Below, piece by piece: positions 50,003-59,700 of a DNA stretch of 64,000 nt. The position numbers and the translations under genes were made by a program. The notes below the pieces were generated by a model. The model saw nothing but the letters and a program-made list of their open reading frames with translations, made no database searches and had not been told where the DNA came from. Within the stretch, counting starts at the first letter, position 1. The number at the start of each line of letters is the position of its first letter. This DNA is from Hydrogenophaga sp. SL48 (GTDB lineage Bacteria; Pseudomonadota; Gammaproteobacteria; Burkholderiales; Burkholderiaceae_C): positions 2,170,001 to 2,234,000 of the forward strand of contig NZ_CP063400.1 of the NCBI RefSeq assembly GCF_021729865.1, read 5' to 3'.

Positions 50003-50342
50003 GCTTGTTCTTTTGTACTTCGTTTGAAAGGCCTTTTTCGGCGAAATGCTCCTGGATCACGGCCATGGCAAGGTTGTTGTCGTCCTTGCAGCCAAACTCG
50101 CCCGGCAGCGCAAATCGCAGGTGATCGGCCGTGTCGGACATGCGACAAACCTGGCCCTGCAGGTCTTCACATTCATGACGTGGCAGGCCGCCCCGCTCAT
50201 AGTCGGTGCTCGCCCACTCACGGCGATGATCGAAGAAGCGCTCGTTGTCTTCGCGCGCCTGTAGCGGCTTGATGTCCGATTCGATGAACCGGTCAAGCTC
50301 GCACAGGTGCGCGGCCAGTTCCGGAGGCAGATTGAAATCCAT
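49992..50342 (-). pseudogene. C-terminally truncated acyl-CoA dehydrogenase
   Basis: The 116-residue frame begins like a complete acyl-CoA dehydrogenase (MDFNLPPELAAHLCELD, RFFDHRREWASTDYERGG, LRFALPGEFGCKDDNNLAM) and stops about where the family continues for some 300 residues. There is no FAD or catalytic region. It lies between the substrate-binding gene and livG. A deletion probably fused its stump to the livG start; translation may survive only to couple livG. Confidence 0.8.
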
Positions 50343-50389
50343 CGCACTTCGCTGTTGTCAGATTGAAAAACTGTCCGCCTCAGCAAAAT

Positions 50390-51595
50390 TTACTTTGCAG
50401 TCCTGACCGCTTCGTACTTCGTTCCGTTGAACTGGATCAGGTGCAGGTCCTTGATGGGGTATCCGTCCGTCGGGCTTGTCTGGACCTTGGTACCGGGGTA
50501 CAACATGGGCATGGTCATGTTCAGGTTCAGCGCCTGCTTCATCAGGTTTTCCCGGGTGAGCTGGTCCCCCGCCTGCTTGAGCGTCTGAACAAGCGCCTGG
50601 GCGTAGCAGTAGCCGATCACGTTGAGTGAATCGGTCGGGTCACCCTCAGGGTAGTACCTCTTCAGGAGGGCGGCGTACTCCTGGTATTCCTTCGTGGCTT
50701 GCGTGGTGACGTCTGCCGGCTCGCGAATCCAGGTGATGCTATAGGCTCCCTTGGATGCGTCCACGCCGGCAGGCTTGAGAACGGAGCTGATGGATGCCGA
50801 AACACTCGCGACATAACGGTTCGGGTTCCAGCCAATCTCCGCGGCTTTCTTGATGGCCATGGCGGCGAACTTCGGCGTGGCAAAGATCATCAGCGAATCT
50901 GCACCGGATGCCTTCATCGCAATCAACTGACTATCGATGGTGGGATCCGTCGTTTCGTAAGTCTGCTGCGAGACGATTGCCGACTTCGCCTTGTCCCCCA
51001 ACGCCGTCATCAATCCCTTGAGGTAGTCCTTGCCGAGGTCATCGTTCTGCATCAAGACCGCGATCTTGGGACTTGCCTTGGCTTGGAGGGCATGCGCCGC
51101 GAAGGTCTGAGACTCGGCCTGGTAGGTGGGCTGCAGGCCGATGGTCCAGGGAAATTCCTTGATATCGCCCCAGCGGGTCGCGCCAGACCCCACAAACAGC
51201 TGCGGGACTTTCTTGCCGTTGAGGTACTTCTGGATGGCCGAATTGGTCGGTGTCCCCAGCGGAAGGAAGATGGCAAGCACCTCTTCCTGCTCGACCAGCC
51301 TGCGGACCTGCTCAAGCGATTTTGCAGGGTTGTAGGCATCGTCGGCCGAGGAGAACTTGATCTTGCGACCGTTCACCCCGCCCTCCGCGTTGATCTTGTC
51401 GAAATAGGCCGCTGCCGCTTTCCCGACCGTCGCATAGGCCGAAGCCGGACCCGAGTACGGCATGATGTTGCCGATCTTGATCTCGGTGTCCGAGGCGCCG
51501 GGGTCGTATTTTTTCTGGGCCCACGCAGCGCTGGGAAGGGTAGCAACGGCGGCGAGGGCGAACACCATGGTTCTGCGTTGGAAGCGGTGTGTCAT
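50390..51595 (-). CDS. Periplasmic substrate-binding protein of the Liv-type transporter
   Basis: This 401-residue type-I periplasmic binding protein has a signal peptide ending near AAWA-Q (about residue 26). The motif EIKIGNIMPYSGPASAYATVGKAAAAYFDKINAEGG, read in parts, and the LMQNDDLGKDYLKG region fit the LivK/HAAT family. The start at 51595 begins the signal peptide; the longer frame is unrelated. It lies 58 bp after the acyl-CoA synthetase gene and precedes the ATPase and permease genes. Substrate is unknown and probably an aromatic or branched acid. Confidence 0.93.
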   Translation of the reverse strand: MTHRFQRRTMVFALAAVATLPSAAWAQKKYDPGASDTEIKIGNIMPYSGPASAYATVGKAAAAYFDKINAEGGVNGRKIKFSSADDAYNPAKSLEQVRRLVEQEEVLAIFLPLGTPTNSAIQKYLNGKKVPQLFVGSGATRWGDIKEFPWTIGLQPTYQAESQTFAAHALQAKASPKIAVLMQNDDLGKDYLKGLMTALGDKAKSAIVSQQTYETTDPTIDSQLIAMKASGADSLMIFATPKFAAMAIKKAAEIGWNPNRYVASVSASISSVLKPAGVDASKGAYSITWIREPADVTTQATKEYQEYAALLKRYYPEGDPTDSLNVIGYCYAQALVQTLKQAGDQLTRENLMKQALNLNMTMPMLYPGTKVQTSPTDGYPIKDLHLIQFNGTKYEAVRTAK

Positions 51596-51653
51596 GATCA
51601 ATGTGCTATGGATGGTGGTGAGGATTGGTCTGTACGGCGTGAGCTTTGGGCGT

Positions 51654-53213
51654 TCAAGCGACTTGGCGCTCCATGCCGGTCCAGTAAGGTGCACGAAGCG
51701 CCTTCTTGTCGACTTTTCCAAGCGCGGTTAGGGGAAGTGCTTCTCTCACCTCGATGCGCTTGGGCGCGTGTTGCGCTCCTTTCCTGTCGCGGACCATGCG
51801 CGTCAGGCGCTCGACGTCAATCGTGGCTCCGGCGCGGGCGACCACGATCGCCATCACCGCTTCACCCCATTTTTCATCGGGCACACCAATGACAGCGGCT
51901 TGAGCGACAGAAGGGTCGGTCGTGAGCACATCCTCGACTTCACGCGGGTACACGTTGAATCCGCCGCTGATGACCATGTCTTTTTTCCGGTCTACGATGA
52001 ACAGGTAGCCATTGGCATCGGCCCGTGCGATGTCGGTGGTATGAAGCCAGCCGTCCACGATGGCATCGCGGGTCAGATCCTCACGCTGCCAGTAGGACTC
52101 CATCGCCTGAGGCGCGCGGACGCAGATCTCGCCGGGCTCTCCCGGCAGCACAGGCTGACCTTTGTCGTCGAGCAGGCAGACCTCGGTGGCCGTGATCGGG
52201 ACGCCACAGGAAGCGAACAGCTCCGGCCGCTTCGGGTCGTGATCTGCCTTTCGCAGCACGCTGACCGGGTAGCACTCGGTCTGGCCGTACAGCTGCGAGA
52301 ACACGGGGCCGATGCGCTGCAGCGCTTCCGTCAACCGGGTGGGGGACATGGGCGCCGCACCGTAGATCAGCAGTTCCAGCGAACTCAAGTCCGTGCGATC
52401 CAATTCGGGGCGATCGAGCAGCGCATACACCATGGTGGGCACCAGCAAGCTCATGTTGATCTTCTCGCGCTGCACCGTGACCAGGAACTCACCCGGATCG
52501 AACCGCGGCATCAGCTGGACCGTCCCCCCGCGCAGCAGGACAGGGGCCACCTTGGTGCCGCCCACGTGACTGATCGGGGCAGCAGCAAGGTAACGGGGAA
52601 CGGCGGGCAACTCGAAGTCGCCCAGGATGGCCCGCCACATGGCGGCGTGTGCATGCTGGCGGCGCATCGCCCCCTTGGATTTGCCCGTCGTTCCGCCCGT
52701 GTAGTTGAGCGTGGCAATGCTGTCTGGGCGCGAGAAGTCCCGCGCTGTCACGGCACCTGCATTGGCCGCCAGAAAAAGCAGGTCGCGGCCGAAGCTACCC
52801 GGGCCCAGGGACCAGACCGTCGTGTTCGGGCCGCACCCGGCGGCAAGCTCGCCGCCGCGCTCAGCGAATCCTTCTGCGTCGACCACAAGGTGCTGCGCGC
52901 CGGCATCAGCCAGTTGGTCCAGTTGCTCCTGCAGTCCGGACAAGGGGTGGAGCCAAGTGACCGCGCTGCCCATCGCCTGGACGGCCGCTTCCACGCACCA
53001 CGCCTGCGCCCGGTTCCCACTGAGGATGGCGACCCGCGACGGAAGATCGGGTTCCAGCGCAAAGGAAACCTGCAGCCGGCCGATCAGGTCCAAGGCGCCC
53101 GCATAGGTGAGCGACCCGCCGCGCCACGAGAACGCCGTTCGTTCAGGGTAGCGGCGCAGGGCGCGGAAAACGAGGGCTGAAGCGGTCGGTCCACTCCAAG
53201 TAAACGCGGTCAT
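51654..53213 (-). CDS. Acyl-CoA synthetase (ANL superfamily)
   Basis: This 519-residue AMP-forming ligase has the P-loop TLNYTGGTTGKSKGAMRRQHA, read in parts, then QLYGQTECYPVS and TTDIARADANGYLFIVDRKKDM. The C-terminal Lys is in LPLTALGKVDKKAL. It is the first gene of the minus-strand cluster and opens toward the divergent regulator, so it is likely the primary activating enzyme for the imported acid. The other ligase at 39862 is only distantly similar. Confidence 0.93.
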   Translation of the reverse strand: MTAFTWSGPTASALVFRALRRYPERTAFSWRGGSLTYAGALDLIGRLQVSFALEPDLPSRVAILSGNRAQAWCVEAAVQAMGSAVTWLHPLSGLQEQLDQLADAGAQHLVVDAEGFAERGGELAAGCGPNTTVWSLGPGSFGRDLLFLAANAGAVTARDFSRPDSIATLNYTGGTTGKSKGAMRRQHAHAAMWRAILGDFELPAVPRYLAAAPISHVGGTKVAPVLLRGGTVQLMPRFDPGEFLVTVQREKINMSLLVPTMVYALLDRPELDRTDLSSLELLIYGAAPMSPTRLTEALQRIGPVFSQLYGQTECYPVSVLRKADHDPKRPELFASCGVPITATEVCLLDDKGQPVLPGEPGEICVRAPQAMESYWQREDLTRDAIVDGWLHTTDIARADANGYLFIVDRKKDMVISGGFNVYPREVEDVLTTDPSVAQAAVIGVPDEKWGEAVMAIVVARAGATIDVERLTRMVRDRKGAQHAPKRIEVREALPLTALGKVDKKALRAPYWTGMERQVA

Positions 53214-53268
53214 GTCTGTCTCCTTCTTTAGGGGTAATGTAGGAGCCGTGGCCAGACAGCGAGCCCAC

Positions 53269-53280
53269 CTAAAGTCGGGT
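53269..53280. promoter_or_regulatory. Candidate cluster operator in the divergent promoter region
   Basis: CTAAAGTCGGGT lies in the 137-bp gap between the acyl-CoA synthetase and the regulator gene. It resembles the site before the SDR gene at 44766. Support is two sites only. Confidence 0.35.
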
Positions 53281-53350
53281 CTGGCGTCATGGAGAACCCG
53301 AAGTTCCTGCTCCCATACGCAGAGCCCTGTCTAGGGCAAACACGCATCGG

Positions 53351-56155
53351 ATGCCATACTTTGGTTGGGGCACTGCGCCGTGCGTGTCAGCACAATTTAC
53401 TGTCTTAACCCTCCTCAGGCTTGACACTTTGCAACTGCCGACCGCACCGTTCCCTCCCAACGATGACGAGCCACCACGCGACGTGGCCGTGTCACGCGGC
53501 AAGCTGGCTCCGCCCCAACTGGCGTTTGAAGCAGTCTTGCCCAGCGCAGCGGAGATCCTGTTGCGCAACGTGATGCTGACCCGGCTGGTCACGGTCTGCG
53601 CTCCGCCCGGCTACGGCAAGACGGTGATACTGCGGCGCCTACATCAGACCATGCAGGATCGAGGCCAGCGCTGCCTGTGGATCACCCTGGATGACCGTGA
53701 CGTCTCGGTCAGCGCCATCCTCGACCTCACCCAGGCCGCCATGGTCGCAGCGGGTAGCGCTGCTTTTACGTCAGATTTGCCGGTCGACGAACCGCAGCGG
53801 GCCATCGAGCGCCTGCTCTACCTGCTGGAGCGGCTTGCGGGGCCGACAACATTGTTTGTGGACAACCTCAGCTTCTGCACCGATCCGTTGTTGGAGTCGC
53901 TGCTGGAGCGGCTCGTCTTCGCCGGCCCGCCGCAATTGCGGCTGGTCCTGTCCGGAATTGACCACCTGGCCATCGATGCGACGCGTGCACGTATGGAACT
54001 GGGTGCGGTCGAACTCCATGCCGCTCACATGGCCTTCGACCGAGAGAACGTCCAGCAGGTGTTGCGAATGGCCGGCGTGGCGCACGACGTGGCCACCGTC
54101 GCCCGCGTGCAGGAGCTGACGGAAGGCTGGCCGGCTGCTGTCCGGCTTCTGCAGATTCTGATGGCCGAATCAGGCGATGCAGCTTCAGTGCTCGCGCGCT
54201 TTGGCGGCACTGACCGTGAGATGGCGGACGTCCTCACGCGCCGCGTGCTGGCCGGCTTTGATGTGGAGCGTGCCACTTTCATGGTGGAGATCGCGCCGCT
54301 GCGGGAGTTCAGTGCCGAACTGGCAGCGCATGTGACGGGCCGGCCCGAAGCGGCAGCATGGATCCGCGACCTGGTGGACCGCAACCTGCTCGTCTTTCCA
54401 CTCGACCGGAGCCACAACTGGCTTCGCATGCATACACTGCTGCGCCAGTACCTGATGGACGAGGGCCGCCGTCGCCTGCCGCGCGAACGCCGCCACGAGA
54501 TACTGGAACGCGCGGCCCACTGGTACGAGGAACAGGGCGACGACGTGGCTGCACTCGAGGCAGCGCTTGAAGCGCCGTCACCGATTCTTGCCGCGCGAAT
54601 GCTGGACCGGGTGGCACGGCCAGTGGCCGGCCGGCAAGGTCGCCTCACGCTCTACATCCGCTGGGTAGAACAACTGCTCGCGTGCGGCGTGACCTTGTCG
54701 CTTGAAGCGCATACTTGGTATGTTTGGTCGCTCTGCTTTACCCTGCAGTACGAACGCGCGCATCGCGCCATGGATGCGCTTGGTCATCGGCTTGCCGAGC
54801 TCGATCCACTGGGGCAATTGAAGAGCATTCACGCACGCCTTGGTCTGCTTCGTACCGTGGTAGCAATCTACCTGGACATGATGGACACGGTGCGCAAGGA
54901 AGCGCAACGCTGGTTGCAGGACAGCGCGCACCGCGATCCCATGGGCATCGTCACCGTGGCCTCGGCGGCTTCGACAGCCGAACTCTCCCTGGAGGACATC
55001 CCTGCGGCGCGCCGCTACATGCAGCAGTGCCGCACAGCCTTGGCACGAAGTTCCGTCAAACCGGGAAACTATGGTCACGCGTGGGCGCTGACCGTGGGCG
55101 CGTGCATCGAGTTGGTTGACGGCGAACCGGTGGAAGCCGACAAAATCCTCACGCAACTGCGCGCCGCTGTCGCGGCCGCGCTCGGCGAGGATACCGGCAT
55201 CGTAGCCACCATTGATTTCGTGCACGCTCGTGCACTGCTGGATCGCGGGCAAACGGAAATCGCGCACATCAAGGCCATGGCCGGGCTGGCGCGAGCCTCG
55301 GAGCACGGGCTCACGGAAACCTTAGTTCAGGGACTATCTGCCTGCGTGGCACTGTGGGACGGTAGCGACGATCACGTGTTCGGTCCCCACGCTCTTGAAG
55401 CGGTGGCACGCAGTTACCCGCCACGTGCACAGCGGGCACTGTCGATACTGCAAATTCAGAGGTTGCTCGACCTGGGTCGCGTCGGCGACGCGCAAACGCT
55501 TGCCCGCCGACAACTGCTGGATTTGAAGGTGCGGCCCGGTTCCGTGTCGTCAGCGCAGGAACGCCTGCTGACGCTGCGAATGCTGGCCTCCACTGGAGGC
55601 AACCGCCAGACACTCCTACAAGAGATCAATCGATTACTGCGATCAGAAACCACTTCGGCCAGGGAGGCGGTCGAACTGCACCTGCTTGCGGCGGAACTGC
55701 ACGTACAGGCAGACCAGCAGCGGCTTGCACTTCGAGCGCTGAATCTTGCCATCGCCAGGGCAGCCCGTCGCCGCTTGCTGCACCCGTTTCTGGAGCGCCA
55801 CGCCACAGTGGCACGGATCCTGGCCGGCCTGTCGGACAAGGCACTGAGCCTCACCCAGCCCGACGAGATCGCCCTGCTCGCCCAATGGAGGGAGCGAACC
55901 GCGCCGGATTCAACGCAGGATCGGCCAGTGGCGACCATTGTGGCAGGGCCACCGGTGGAAGCGCCGACGACACGGGAGCTCCAGATGCTCGAACTGCTGG
56001 CCCAGGGGTTGAGCAACCAGCAAATTGCGGACCGCATGACGCTGTCACTGCCCACCGTCAAATGGCACCTCACCAATCTGTACGGCAAGCTGCGGGTTAA
56101 AAGCCGAGCGACCGCACTGGTGCGGGCGCGGGCCTTGCAGTTGCTTGCGCCTTGA
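53351..56155 (+). CDS. MalT/LuxR-type ATP-dependent transcriptional activator
   Basis: This protein has up to 934 residues: an N-terminal STAND-type ATPase (Walker A APPGYGKT, 84-91; Walker B-like TTLFVDNL), a long helical repeat region (about 400-850), and a C-terminal LuxR-type helix-turn-helix (TRELQMLELLAQGLSNQQIAD, read as two blocks, then LPTVKWHLTNLYGKL). Such proteins bind an inducer and activate divergent operons. Its neighbours suggest that it controls the catabolic cluster. The family core begins near KLAPPQ, so a GTG near 53483-53495 may be the true start. Confidence 0.9.
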   Translation: MPYFGWGTAPCVSAQFTVLTLLRLDTLQLPTAPFPPNDDEPPRDVAVSRGKLAPPQLAFEAVLPSAAEILLRNVMLTRLVTVCAPPGYGKTVILRRLHQTMQDRGQRCLWITLDDRDVSVSAILDLTQAAMVAAGSAAFTSDLPVDEPQRAIERLLYLLERLAGPTTLFVDNLSFCTDPLLESLLERLVFAGPPQLRLVLSGIDHLAIDATRARMELGAVELHAAHMAFDRENVQQVLRMAGVAHDVATVARVQELTEGWPAAVRLLQILMAESGDAASVLARFGGTDREMADVLTRRVLAGFDVERATFMVEIAPLREFSAELAAHVTGRPEAAAWIRDLVDRNLLVFPLDRSHNWLRMHTLLRQYLMDEGRRRLPRERRHEILERAAHWYEEQGDDVAALEAALEAPSPILAARMLDRVARPVAGRQGRLTLYIRWVEQLLACGVTLSLEAHTWYVWSLCFTLQYERAHRAMDALGHRLAELDPLGQLKSIHARLGLLRTVVAIYLDMMDTVRKEAQRWLQDSAHRDPMGIVTVASAASTAELSLEDIPAARRYMQQCRTALARSSVKPGNYGHAWALTVGACIELVDGEPVEADKILTQLRAAVAAALGEDTGIVATIDFVHARALLDRGQTEIAHIKAMAGLARASEHGLTETLVQGLSACVALWDGSDDHVFGPHALEAVARSYPPRAQRALSILQIQRLLDLGRVGDAQTLARRQLLDLKVRPGSVSSAQERLLTLRMLASTGGNRQTLLQEINRLLRSETTSAREAVELHLLAAELHVQADQQRLALRALNLAIARAARRRLLHPFLERHATVARILAGLSDKALSLTQPDEIALLAQWRERTAPDSTQDRPVATIVAGPPVEAPTTRELQMLELLAQGLSNQQIADRMTLSLPTVKWHLTNLYGKLRVKSRATALVRARALQLLAP

Positions 56156-56740
56156 CTATTTGAGGAACCTTCCGCTCGCCCAGACTTGCCTTGCCCCGAC
56201 GTCTCGTCTGCAACGCTTCCTTGCGATCCGTCACCTTGGCTGGGGTTACCTCAATGGCATGGGGCAGTCCCTGGGTGTCCACGGCAATGCGGCCCTTGAT
56301 ACCCGAGACTTTCTTTCCCGCGTCATAGCCCTTGCTGCCGGCCGCATCTGTGTTCTTCACGCTCCGCGCGTCCACGATCAATAGCGTCGGCTGTGCGTTG
56401 CACCCCAGTTTCTCGCGGACCGCGCCAACCTGTTTTTTAAGCCCTCTCCAGCACGCTGATGCCTTGCAGGTCGGGCTCACTCTATTTGGCAAAGTACGAA
56501 TGCACCGTGCGCCATTTGGGAAAATCGCTTGGCAGCATCCTCCACTGGCAGCCACTTCGCGATAGATACAGCACCGAGCAGAACACCTCGTACACATCCA
56601 CCTTCGTGGGCTTTGTGCGTCGGCGAACGCTCTGCCGCAAAGGCAGAACTTCCTCAAACTTCTCTCGGCTGATGTCGCTGGCATATTTCCTTTCTCACAC
56701 AGGTATTTTCAGGCTACGCCGAGAGATCGTGAACAGGCTC
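56156..56740 (-). mobile_element. Truncated IS5-type insertion sequence with broken transposase
   Basis: A 195-codon frame (56684-56097) contains IS5-family DDE transposase blocks: VDARSVKNTD, GYDAGKKVSGIKGRIAVDTQGLPHAI (read in parts) and TPAKVTDRKEAL. The N-terminal third is out of frame against the family, and the C-terminal catalytic Glu region is missing. One outer end with a GAGCCTGTTCACGATCTCTC-like terminus lies at 56721-56740. The other end is lost at the 3' end of the regulator gene. Confidence 0.8.
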
Positions 56741-56757
56741 TAAGCAAGGAGTGGACA

Positions 56758-59700
56758 TCACCGACTCCGTTCAACGCCTGAGAGCAATTGCTGCCACTTG
56801 GCATCGGCCGCCGCCATCGCCTTCGCCTTCACATGTCCGTAACCACGGATGTCTTCGGGCACGCGAGCCACAGCCAGCACCGTTTCCGGGTCCATGCCGC
56901 CCAACCGCTCCAGCAGCTTCTCGACAATGCTTCGGTACCGCACGATGAGCGCGCGCTCTCCGCGTCTTTCTGCGCTGTGTCCAAATGGATCCAGGCGCGA
57001 TCCGCGCAACCACTTGAGGGAGGCCAGTGCACGCAAGGCAGGTCGCATCCAGGAACCGTAGGCCTGTTTGACCGGCAGACCGTGCGCATCGCGCCGGCCC
57101 AGCACGGGGGGTGCCATGTGAAACGTGATGCGTCCCTGCCCCTCGAACTGCTCGGCCAGGCGCTTTTCAAAGGCCCCATCGGTGAACAGTCGGGCCACTT
57201 CGTACTCGTCCTTGTACGCCATCAGCTTGAACAGGTTGACCGCCACGGCGCGCGCCAGTTGGTCACCCCCCACGGTGCTGGACTCAAGCTCGCGCACACG
57301 CTCCACGAAGCGGGTGTATTCAAGGGCGTAGCGCGGGTTCTGGTAAGCGGTCAGGAACTCGGCACGGTGCGCCACCAGCGCTTTCAGCGTGTCTGGCCGC
57401 TGCAGCACGATGGCCTGCTCGGGGGCGGCCATGCGCTGGACGACGGCGAGATCGACAGCGGCCCGGCGACCCCACATGAACGCTTCCTGGTTTGCCTTCA
57501 CCGCCACGCCGTTGATCTCGATGGCCCGGAGCAGCGACGCCGACGACAGCGGCACCAGCCCTTTCTGGAAAGCAAACCCCAGCATGAAGAGGTTGGTGGC
57601 GATCGCGTCACCCAGCAGCGCCGTGGCGAGCTGGGTGGCGCCGAGAAACACCGCCCCATCGCCCGTGCTGTCCTTGATCAGGGTTTTTAAAGCATCCGCA
57701 GGGTACTGCCAGTCGCGTTGTTGGGCGAAGTGGCCCGTGGGTTGTTCGTGGGTGTTGATCACGGCAACGGTCCTGCCAGGTTGCATACGGCCGATGGCGT
57801 CTGGCGCTGCGGCGGTCAACATGTCGCAGCCCAGGATCAGGTCGGCCTCGCCAGTGGGGATGCGTTGAGCCAGCAGCAACGACGGCGCCATCGCCAGCCG
57901 CACGTGTGAGGTCACTGAGCCGTTTTTCTGGGACATGCCGGTCATGTCCAGCACCGACACGCCCTTGCCCTCCAGGTGGGCGGCCATGCCGATCAGCGCG
58001 CCCACGGTCATCACCCCTGTGCCACCGATGCCCGTGATCAGGATGTTGTGCAGGCCCTCAAGCCGCTTCTGCACTGGTTCCGCGGGCAAGGGCAGCCCGG
58101 CTGTGGCAACGCCCTGCTCCACCACCTTGGGCCTGCGCGGTTGAACGCCCTCCACCGTGACGAAACTCGGGCAAAAACCCTTGATGCAAGACAGGTCGGC
58201 ATTGCAGGACGACTGATCGACCGTGCGCTTCAAGCCCAGCTGCGTGGACAGCGGCTGCAGCGACGTGCAGTTGGACGCCACCCCACAGTCCCCGCAGCCT
58301 TCGCACACCAGCTCGTTGATCACCACCCGGCTGGCGGCCTGGGGAAACTCGCCTTTCTTGCGCCGACGGCGTTTTTCGGCAGCGCAGACCTGGTCGTAGA
58401 CCAGCACCGACACACCTTCAAACTCACGCAACTCCTGTTGTACCGCGTCCATGTCGTCGCGGTGGCTGACCGTGAACCGCAGCAGTGCGTGGTCGGCCGG
58501 AAACAGGGCGCGGTCCGCCCAGCGCGAGGGTTCCTCGGCCACCAGCGCGATGCGCCTCACCCCCTCTGCGGCCAGTTGCTGGACGATGCGCGGTACCGTC
58601 AGCGGCCCGTCCACCGGCTGGCCACCGGTCATGGCGACGGCGTCGTTGTAGAGGATCTTGTAGGTGATGTTCACGCCCGCAGCCACCGCAGCACGCACCG
58701 CCAGCGAGCCCGAGTGGAAGTAGGTGCCGTCGCCGAGGTTGGCAAACACGTGCGACCGTCTGGAGAACCAGGCCTGGCCGAGCCAGGGCGCACCCTCGCC
58801 CCCCATCTGGGTGGTGGTCTTGTTGTGTTCGGGGAAGATGGCCGTGGCCATCACGTGGCAGCCGATGCCAGCCAGCGCGAGACTGCCCTCCGGCACGCGG
58901 GTGGAGGTGTTGTGTGGGCAGCCCGAGCAGTACCACGCGGGTCGGGTGGGTGTGGCCACGGCCTGTCGCAGGATGGTGTCTTTGGCGTCCAGCAGGGCCA
59001 GGCGGTCGCGGATCGCTTCGCTCTGGTGAAAGCGGCCGATACGCTGCGCAATCACCCGGGCAATCTGCGCCACCGAGAGGTCGGTCGTGGCGGGCAGCAG
59101 CCAGCGCCCGCGCGGATGCACCCACTCCCCCTGCTCGTCGAACTTGCCGATGACGCGCGGTCGCACATCGTCGCGCCAGTTGTACAGGTGCTCCTTGAGC
59201 TGGTACTCGACGATCTGGCGCTTTTCTTCCACGACCAGGATTTCCTCCAGCCCGTCGGCGAACTCGCGGATCGAATCGGGCTCCAGCGGCCAGGGCATGG
59301 CCACCTTGAACAGGCGCAGCCCGAGCTGGGCGCCGCGTGCTTCGTCAATGCCCAACTCCTCCAGCGCTTCGAGCACATCGCGGTAGGACTTGCCCGAGGC
59401 CACAATGCCCAGCCGCGCGTTCGGCGCGTCTCGCGTGACGTGGTTGAGCCGGTTGGCGCGGGCGTAGGCGATGGCGGCGTAGATCTTGTAGTCCTGCATG
59501 AGCGCTTCCTGCTTGCGCGCCTGGACGCCCAGCGTGTCGGTGGACAGCCGGGCGTGCAGTCCGCCGTCGGGCGCCACAAAATCTTCGGGAAACACACAGG
59601 GCTGCAGGTGATCGCCGACCTCAATGGAGCCGGACGACTCCACCGTGTCGGCCAAGGCCTTGAAACCCACCGGAAGACCGGAAAAGCGCGACATCGCAAA

